A stretch of 46,083 bases of DNA from an uncultured Solirubrobacteraceae bacterium (GTDB lineage Bacteria; Actinomycetota; Thermoleophilia; Solirubrobacterales; Solirubrobacteraceae): positions 1-46,083 of the forward strand of contig CADCVR010000090.1 in NCBI GenBank assembly GCA_902806205.1, given 5' to 3'. Shown in pieces: positions 41,895 through 46,083 of this stretch. The position numbers and the translations under genes are program-made. The notes under the pieces are model-generated. The model saw nothing but the letters and a program-made list of their open reading frames with translations, did no database searches and was not told where the DNA came from. Within the stretch, counting starts at the first letter, position 1. The number at the start of each line of letters is the position of its first letter.

Positions 41895-42147
41895 TCTTGA
41901 GATACCTCTTGAGTCGTTGGGGCGGTGGAGGGGCTGGTCATACTACGCGAGGAGATGAAGCCCACCTCCTCCAAGGTACCGGCGAGCGGGGCCTCCGCCC
42001 GGGTGAGGAGCCCGGCATGGAGCCCGCCCGGCTCGAATCGAGTCAATACCCCACCGCGAGGCCTCCGATGCTCGACCACGAGCGCAGGCCGAGGGCCAGG
42101 GGCGGTCCGTTGACCGAGCAGCGCCACCGGGCTCGCGGAGGCTCGTA
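41895..42147. other. Divergent intergenic region, ferredoxin / SDR
   Basis: About 250 bp. It carries the ferredoxin leader on one side and a ribosome site GGAGG before the SDR start on the other. Small open frames on both strands show no recognisable protein. Confidence 0.4.
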
Positions 42148-43035
42148 GTGCTGCTCCTCACCGGGGCCACCGGCCGCGTGGGCTCCGCGCTGCTGCGCCG
42201 CCTGACCACCGCCCGCGTCCCGGTCCGCTGCCTCGTCCGCGACCCCCGGCGGCTCGGGGCCGAGCGTGTGCGCGTGCAGATCGCCCTGGGCGACCTCGCC
42301 GATCCGCCGTCCTTCCGCAACGCGCTGCGCGGGGTGACGACCGTCGTGCACCTTGCCGCCTCGCTGCGCGACCAGCCGCGGGGCTCCATCGAGGAGCTCA
42401 ACGGCATCGCGACCTGGCGCCTGGTGGAGGCCGCCGAGCGGGCGGGCGTCGAGCACTTCGTCTTCACGAGCGCGCTCGGCGCGAGCGCCCACAACCGCAC
42501 GCGCTTCCTGCGCGCGAAGGCGCTGGCCGAGCAGGCCGTCGTCGAATCGGGGCTGCGCCACACGATCGTCGCGCCGTCGATCGTCTACGCGCCCGGCGAC
42601 AAGCTCACCACGCTCCTGGGTCACCTGGCGCTCCTTCCCGTCGTACCGCTCAGCGGTCGTGGCCGCGCGCACTTCCAGCCCATCTGGGCCGACGACGTCG
42701 CCGACTGCCTGATGGCAGCACTCGACCGCCCCGTCGACCCCGAGCACCGCGACCTTCGCGTCGAGCTCGCCGGCCCCGACGTCCACAGCTACGAGGAGAT
42801 CGTCCGCATCGTCCTTCAGGCCGCAGGCCGCCCGCGGCCGCTGCTCCCGGTGCCGCTCGGGATCGCCGCGCGCGGCCTGCGCCTCACCGAGGCGCTGATG
42901 AAGTCCGCCGCGCCGGTCACGTGGGACGAGGCCGAGCTGCTCGAGGTTCCGATGACTTCCCGCCGCGGCACGGCCGACGCCGAGCGTCTCGGTGTCGCCC
43001 CGAAGCGGCTGGCGGCGGTCCTGGGAGCGACCTGA
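42148..43035 (+). CDS. NAD(P)-binding SDR-family epimerase/reductase-like protein
   Basis: A 295-residue atypical short-chain dehydrogenase. The N-terminal Rossmann motif is LLTGATGRVGSALLRRL (GxxGxxG), then VRDPRRLG, an LGDLAD acidic turn and VHLAASLRD. It resembles NmrA-like or complex-I-assembly (NDUFA9-like) SDRs that bind NAD(P)H and often lack the YxxxK pair, which I do not see. GTG 42148 has a ribosome site GGAGG 6 nt upstream. Function beyond nucleotide binding cannot be given. Confidence 0.85.
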   Translation: MLLLTGATGRVGSALLRRLTTARVPVRCLVRDPRRLGAERVRVQIALGDLADPPSFRNALRGVTTVVHLAASLRDQPRGSIEELNGIATWRLVEAAERAGVEHFVFTSALGASAHNRTRFLRAKALAEQAVVESGLRHTIVAPSIVYAPGDKLTTLLGHLALLPVVPLSGRGRAHFQPIWADDVADCLMAALDRPVDPEHRDLRVELAGPDVHSYEEIVRIVLQAAGRPRPLLPVPLGIAARGLRLTEALMKSAAPVTWDEAELLEVPMTSRRGTADAERLGVAPKRLAAVLGAT

Positions 43036-43057
43036 GTCGTTGCCGCCGTTCCGCTGG

Positions 43058-43120
43058 TCAGAGCACGAAGATGACCAGCAAGAGGATGATCACGATGAGG
43101 GTTCCGATGCCGATGTACAT
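43058..43120 (-). CDS. 20-residue single-span membrane protein
   Basis: A very short frame MYIGIGTLIVIILLLVIFVL is nearly a single transmembrane helix. It has a strong ribosome site (AGGAGG) 4 nt before the ATG and a clean TGA. Too short for most gene callers. Similar tiny YxG-xG-T-hydrophobic proteins are seen in actinobacteria. It lies alone between the SDR and ATP-grasp genes. I infer it is translated because of the ribosome site and composition. Confidence 0.6.
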   Translation of the reverse strand: MYIGIGTLIVIILLLVIFVL

Positions 43121-43188
43121 GCTGCCTCCTGGATTGGTGTGCGTCGGCTTTACCCTCCACGCCCGCTTTCACGCCGGACGTTCGTCCA

Positions 43189-44184
43189 TCAGAGCATCGG
43201 GCGACCGGTGGGCCGCAGCTCTGCGTCGAGCTCGAGCTGCTCGTACCAGCGCGTGAAGTAGTGGCCGTGGCGGTGCTCTCCCACGTGCGGCTCGACGCTT
43301 TCGCCCGCGGCCATCCGCACGATCAGCTCCGGGTAGGTGCGCCCGGGGAGCGCGGCGTACATCGGCGCAGGAAAGGCGCCACCGAAGCGCGGGTTGACGT
43401 CGGTGATCGCGATGCCGGACTCCGGGTCGCGGAAGACCTGGATCGTGCTCGGCCCGCGGAAGCCGAGCGCCTCGGCGACGCGCCGGGCGAGGCCGGCGAG
43501 CTCGGGGTCGTCGAGCACCTGGCCCTTGATCGACTCGCCGCCGCGCGACTCGAGCATGGAGCGCGGGATCGCGTTGAGGCAGCGGCCGCCGAGGTCTGAG
43601 AGCACGTCGATGGAGAACTCGCGTCCGCCCATCGCCCGCTGGATCATCACGGGTTCGTCGACGTAGTCGACGAAGAACGCGGCCTGCGCGGCGTCCTTGG
43701 CGAAGTGGATGGAGCGCGCGCCCGAGCCCTGCCGCGGCTTGACGATGACGGGGTAGCTCTCCGGCTCGGCGCCCGGCAGGACGGTCGGCGGGCTCGGCAG
43801 ACCGAGCGCCAGGAGCGTCTCGTGGGTGCGGAACTTGTCGAACATCGCCGCGCAGATCTCCGCGGGAGGGACGAACGCGGGAAGCTCCGGGGCGGCGGCG
43901 AGCACGTGGATGTCCAGGTCGGTGAGCGGGACCACCGCGCCGACGCGGTGCTCGGCGACCAGATCGGCGAGGAAGCCGACATAGCGGGGATCGTCGATGC
44001 GCGGCGGCGCCACCCGCACGTGCGCGGCGTACTGCGCCGGGGCCAGCGGGTTCGGGTCCACCGCGACCGTGAACGCGTGGCGGGCGAAGGCCGAGACGAT
44101 GTCGTGGCGCTTGCCGACGCCCGTCAGCAGGACGGCCGTCGGGAAGTCCGGGCGCCGCTGCTGTGCCAGGGGCTTCCTAGCCAT
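43189..44184 (-). CDS. ATP-grasp domain protein
   Basis: A 331-residue protein related to carbamoyl-phosphate-synthase-like ATP-grasp ligases. A PreATP-grasp Rossmann part (VLLTGVGKRHDIVSAFARHA, residues 18-37) is followed by the ATP-grasp fold with PVIVKPRQGSGARSIHF, QRAMGGREFSIDVL and the metal-binding AITDVNPRFGGAFPAP. It should join a carboxylate to an amine or similar group at the cost of ATP; substrate unknown. It overlaps the ComA-like gene by 8 bp, so the two probably belong to one pathway. Confidence 0.88.
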   Translation of the reverse strand: MARKPLAQQRRPDFPTAVLLTGVGKRHDIVSAFARHAFTVAVDPNPLAPAQYAAHVRVAPPRIDDPRYVGFLADLVAEHRVGAVVPLTDLDIHVLAAAPELPAFVPPAEICAAMFDKFRTHETLLALGLPSPPTVLPGAEPESYPVIVKPRQGSGARSIHFAKDAAQAAFFVDYVDEPVMIQRAMGGREFSIDVLSDLGGRCLNAIPRSMLESRGGESIKGQVLDDPELAGLARRVAEALGFRGPSTIQVFRDPESGIAITDVNPRFGGAFPAPMYAALPGRTYPELIVRMAAGESVEPHVGEHRHGHYFTRWYEQLELDAELRPTGRPML

Positions 44185-44944
44185 GCCCGTGCGGAAGAAA
44201 GGTCTCGACCGTGTCCGACCGCAGTCCGAGGCGCAGGCTCTCGAGCGAGATGACCGAGGCGGGTGGCACGTTGCCGAGGTTGACGTCGGAGCCGAAGCGC
44301 CGGATGAAGAACGTCTGCTGCTCGTCGCGCGGCGCCTCGAAGACGAGCCGGGCGGGGTCGAAGACGTGGGCGATCTCCTCCACGAGGCCGGTGCGCGTCT
44401 CCGTGGTGGCGCGGTGCAGCCCGGCCGTGCCGCCCGCGCGGCCCTCGCAGACGACGAGCGCGGCGCCGGCGTCGAGCATCCGGCGGATCTCCTCGACCCA
44501 GACGTACGGCGCCATGATCGAGCTGGAGTTCTTCTCTCCGACCTCGGCGTAGACCGTGAAGCGCCGCGTGAGCTGCTCGACGAGCCGCGCCTTCTCGTCC
44601 TGCGGGATCGCGATCGTCCCCGAGGAGACCTCGATCAGGTCGACGCCGAGCTCCTCGAGCCAGCCGCACAGCGCGGGGATCCGCCCGTGCGCCCAGGCGA
44701 GCTCGGTCAGGGTGCCGCCGAGCATCACGGGCACGTCGTGGCGCGCGTAGATCGCGAGCTTCTCCGCCAGGCCGTCCGTCACGAGCGCCGAGCCCCACCC
44801 GAGGCGGACGAGATCGACATGCGGGCCGGCGACGGCCAGCAGGCCCTCGACCTCGGCGAGGCCGAGGCCGCCGTCGAGGACGTGGGTCAGGCCCGCGGTA
44901 CGCGGCTTGGCGCTCCGGGCGGGAAGCGGGATGAGGTCGCTCAA
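44177..44944 (-). CDS. Phosphosulfolactate synthase-like protein (ComA family)
   Basis: A 255-residue TIM barrel. The family motifs GLTHVLDGGLG, VRLGWGSALV, VMLGGTLTEL, VSSGTIAIPQDEK and YAEVGEKNSSS are clear. ComA adds sulfite to phosphoenolpyruvate, giving phosphosulfolactate for coenzyme M or sulfolactate; close bacterial homologues may use other partners. I start at TTG 44944 because a -10-like GATACT lies 7 nt upstream and no Met is found before the conserved region. It overlaps the downstream ATP-grasp gene by 8 bp. Confidence 0.88.
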   Translation of the reverse strand: MSDLIPLPARSAKPRTAGLTHVLDGGLGLAEVEGLLAVAGPHVDLVRLGWGSALVTDGLAEKLAIYARHDVPVMLGGTLTELAWAHGRIPALCGWLEELGVDLIEVSSGTIAIPQDEKARLVEQLTRRFTVYAEVGEKNSSSIMAPYVWVEEIRRMLDAGAALVVCEGRAGGTAGLHRATTETRTGLVEEIAHVFDPARLVFEAPRDEQQTFFIRRFGSDVNLGNVPPASVISLESLRLGLRSDTVETFLPHGHG

Positions 44945-44962
44945 GCGCCGCAGTATCGCTGG
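44945..44962. promoter_or_regulatory. Near-symmetric bidirectional promoter, comA-like gene / GT2
   Basis: The 18-bp gap holds CAGTATC (44951-44957). On plus CAGTAT is 6 nt before GTG 44963; on minus GATACT is 7 nt before TTG 44944. Neither gene has a ribosome site. Confidence 0.5.
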
Positions 44963-46083
44963 GTGCGATCCTCCGCGCCTGTGTCGTCGCTCGCTCTGAT
45001 CCTCGTCGCCTGGACCCACGCGGGCTGGAGCCTCTTCCTGCGCGTCGCCGTCCCGGCGGGGTGGGGCCGCCCGCGCACCACGGCTCCGTCGCCGGCCGAG
45101 CGGCCCACCGTCAGCGTGATCGTGGCCGCCCACGCCGAGGAGACCGTCATCGACCGGACGGTCCGCGCGCTGCTCGAGCAGGACCACCCCGCCGAGGTGA
45201 TCGTCGCCTGTGACGGGTCCCCGGACGCGACCGCCGCCCGCGCCCGTGACGCCGGCGCCCACACGGTGCTCGAGCTGGCCCGGGGCGGCAAGCACGCGGC
45301 GCAGGCGGCGGCGGTCGCCGAAGCACGCGGCACGCTGCTGGCCTTCTGCGACGCGAACGCGACCTGGGAGCCCGGCGCGCTCTCCGCACTGGTCGCGGCC
45401 TTCGACGACCCCGCGGTCGGCTACGCCTGCGGGCACGTCTCCTTCGTCCGCGGGGGCGGCGCGGCCACCCCGAACCAGGAGGGCGCCTACTGGGCGCTCG
45501 AGCTCGCCACGCGCGGGCTGGAGAGCGACTGGTACTCGGTCACCGCGGGCAACGGCGCGATCTACGCGCTCCGCGCCGCGCTCTGGCCGCAGCTGCGGAC
45601 CGACCTCGGGCACGACCTCGCGCTGCCCCACCAGGTCGTCCGTCGCGGTCTGCTGGCCGTCGACGTGCCGGGGGCGAGGGCCCGTGAGCTCATGGTCCCG
45701 TCGCTCGAGGGGGAGTGGCGGCGCAAGCGGCGCATGATGGCGCGGATGTGGGGGATCGTCGCCCGCGACCCGCGCGCCGGCGGGCTGCTCGACCCGCGCG
45801 GCCTGCCACCGCGGTACCTCTTCGCCCTGGCGAGCCACCGCTGGCTGCGCTACGCGAGTCCGGGGCTGCACGCGGTCGCACTCGGCGCCGGGCTCGGCGG
45901 GGTCGCGCGCGGGCGCGCGGGTCGCCTCGACCGCGCGCTGCTCGGGGCGCAGCTGGCGCTGCTGGTGGGGGCCGGTGCGGCGGGACGCGTCGGCTTCCGC
46001 CCGCTGCTGCTCTGCCGCTACTACGTCCTGATGACCGCTTCCGTCGCGGCGGGCGGCCTCGACCGCGCCCGCCACGGCGCGCC
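44963..46083 (+). CDS. GT2 glycosyltransferase, partial (runs off the window)
   Basis: At least 373 residues, open to the window end. An N-terminal hydrophobic helix (LALILVAWTHAGWSLFL) is followed by a GT-A domain: VSVIVAAHAEETVIDRTV, acidic nucleotide site VACDGSPDATAA, metal-binding FCDANATWE, and GNGAIYALR with GHDLALPHQVVRRG as acceptor/catalytic parts (BcsA/HasA-like GHDLxLPxxV order). Hydrophobic helices recur after residue 300. It likely polymerises or transfers sugar at the membrane. Start GTG 44963 is supported by the shared -10; GTG 44981 is an alternative. Confidence 0.85.
   Translation, partial: MRSSAPVSSLALILVAWTHAGWSLFLRVAVPAGWGRPRTTAPSPAERPTVSVIVAAHAEETVIDRTVRALLEQDHPAEVIVACDGSPDATAARARDAGAHTVLELARGGKHAAQAAAVAEARGTLLAFCDANATWEPGALSALVAAFDDPAVGYACGHVSFVRGGGAATPNQEGAYWALELATRGLESDWYSVTAGNGAIYALRAALWPQLRTDLGHDLALPHQVVRRGLLAVDVPGARARELMVPSLEGEWRRKRRMMARMWGIVARDPRAGGLLDPRGLPPRYLFALASHRWLRYASPGLHAVALGAGLGGVARGRAGRLDRALLGAQLALLVGAGAAGRVGFRPLLLCRYYVLMTASVAAGGLDRARHGA

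Noticed and set aside
1-46083. CRISPR array, rRNA operon or intact transposase
   Set aside because: No regularly spaced direct repeats, no rRNA signature and no DDE transposase frame were seen.

Overview
The window is high-GC, GC3-rich DNA from an actinobacterium. The gene set points to the class Thermoleophilia (Solirubrobacterales-like), although that placement is inferred from gene content and codon bias and not from a marker tree. It includes a type-2 IleRS, PolX, PAC2, a CHRD protein, a ComA-like phosphosulfolactate synthase, a 7Fe ferredoxin and many GTG/TTG starts. There is no rRNA, intact tRNA, CRISPR array or intact transposase. Most of the window is ordinary chromosomal housekeeping sequence, with one decayed accessory patch near 17.2-18.6 kb and another near 28.5-29.3 kb.

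Layout. 0-9 kb: the end of a dispersed repeat, a secreted protein, ileS, a small MGMT/ATL-like DNA-binding protein, a lipoprotein sugar dehydrogenase and a large secreted metallophosphoesterase. 9-16.4 kb: tandem thioredoxins, a SpoIIM-like membrane protein, dolichol-phosphate-mannose-synthase-like GT2, PolX, a GT4 glycosyltransferase coupled to a flavin reductase, a 170-bp MITE-like element, a membrane protein and trehalose-phosphatase. 16.4-18.6 kb: a TauE/SafE exporter cut in two by an in-frame TGA, a frameshifted small gene, a secreted orphan and a PIN-toxin remnant. 18.6-27.8 kb: YhaM-like exonuclease, PAC2, two membrane/coiled-coil orphans, a UvrD-type helicase with a C-terminal PD-(D/E)XK/Fe-S nuclease, an IMPase-like phosphatase and a DUF2342 metalloprotease. 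27.8-30.1 kb: a CHRD protein, a tRNA 3' fragment, a multiply frameshifted DUF1707/LiaF-like pseudogene and a histone-H1-like protein.

30.2-37.2 kb holds the most interesting locus, a tightly overlapping seven-gene operon that I read as an ebo cluster. It encodes EboD-like dehydroquinate-synthase homologue, a small unknown protein, EboB-like TatD hydrolase, EboE TIM barrel, EboC UbiA-like prenyltransferase and EboF alkaline-phosphatase-fold protein, and it is capped by a type-2 isopentenyl-diphosphate isomerase. In cyanobacteria the ebo genes are tied to moving scytonemin precursors to the periplasm. Here no scytonemin genes are present in the window, and an isoprenoid gene is translationally coupled to the cluster. 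37.2-46 kb: a lipoprotein, Mrp/NBP35 ATPase, a second dispersed-repeat copy, beta-carbonic anhydrase, aroA, another lipoprotein, ferredoxin, an SDR protein, a 20-residue membrane protein, ATP-grasp and ComA-like genes, and a GT2 running off the end.

Two structural themes recur. First, four divergent gene pairs are separated by only 11-23 bp and share one symmetric -10 element of the form (T/N)ANNNT(A/N) placed 6-9 nt from both start codons, which suggests bidirectional leaderless promoters. Second, there are two families of about 170-bp non-autonomous inverted-repeat elements. One has ends that supply or abut stop codons and carries a conserved 8-bp stem hairpin; the other has CTAG-bounded ends, with a decayed relative elsewhere in the window. 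A 73-bp in-frame mosaic of mrp and the histone-like gene lies just after the ebo operon.
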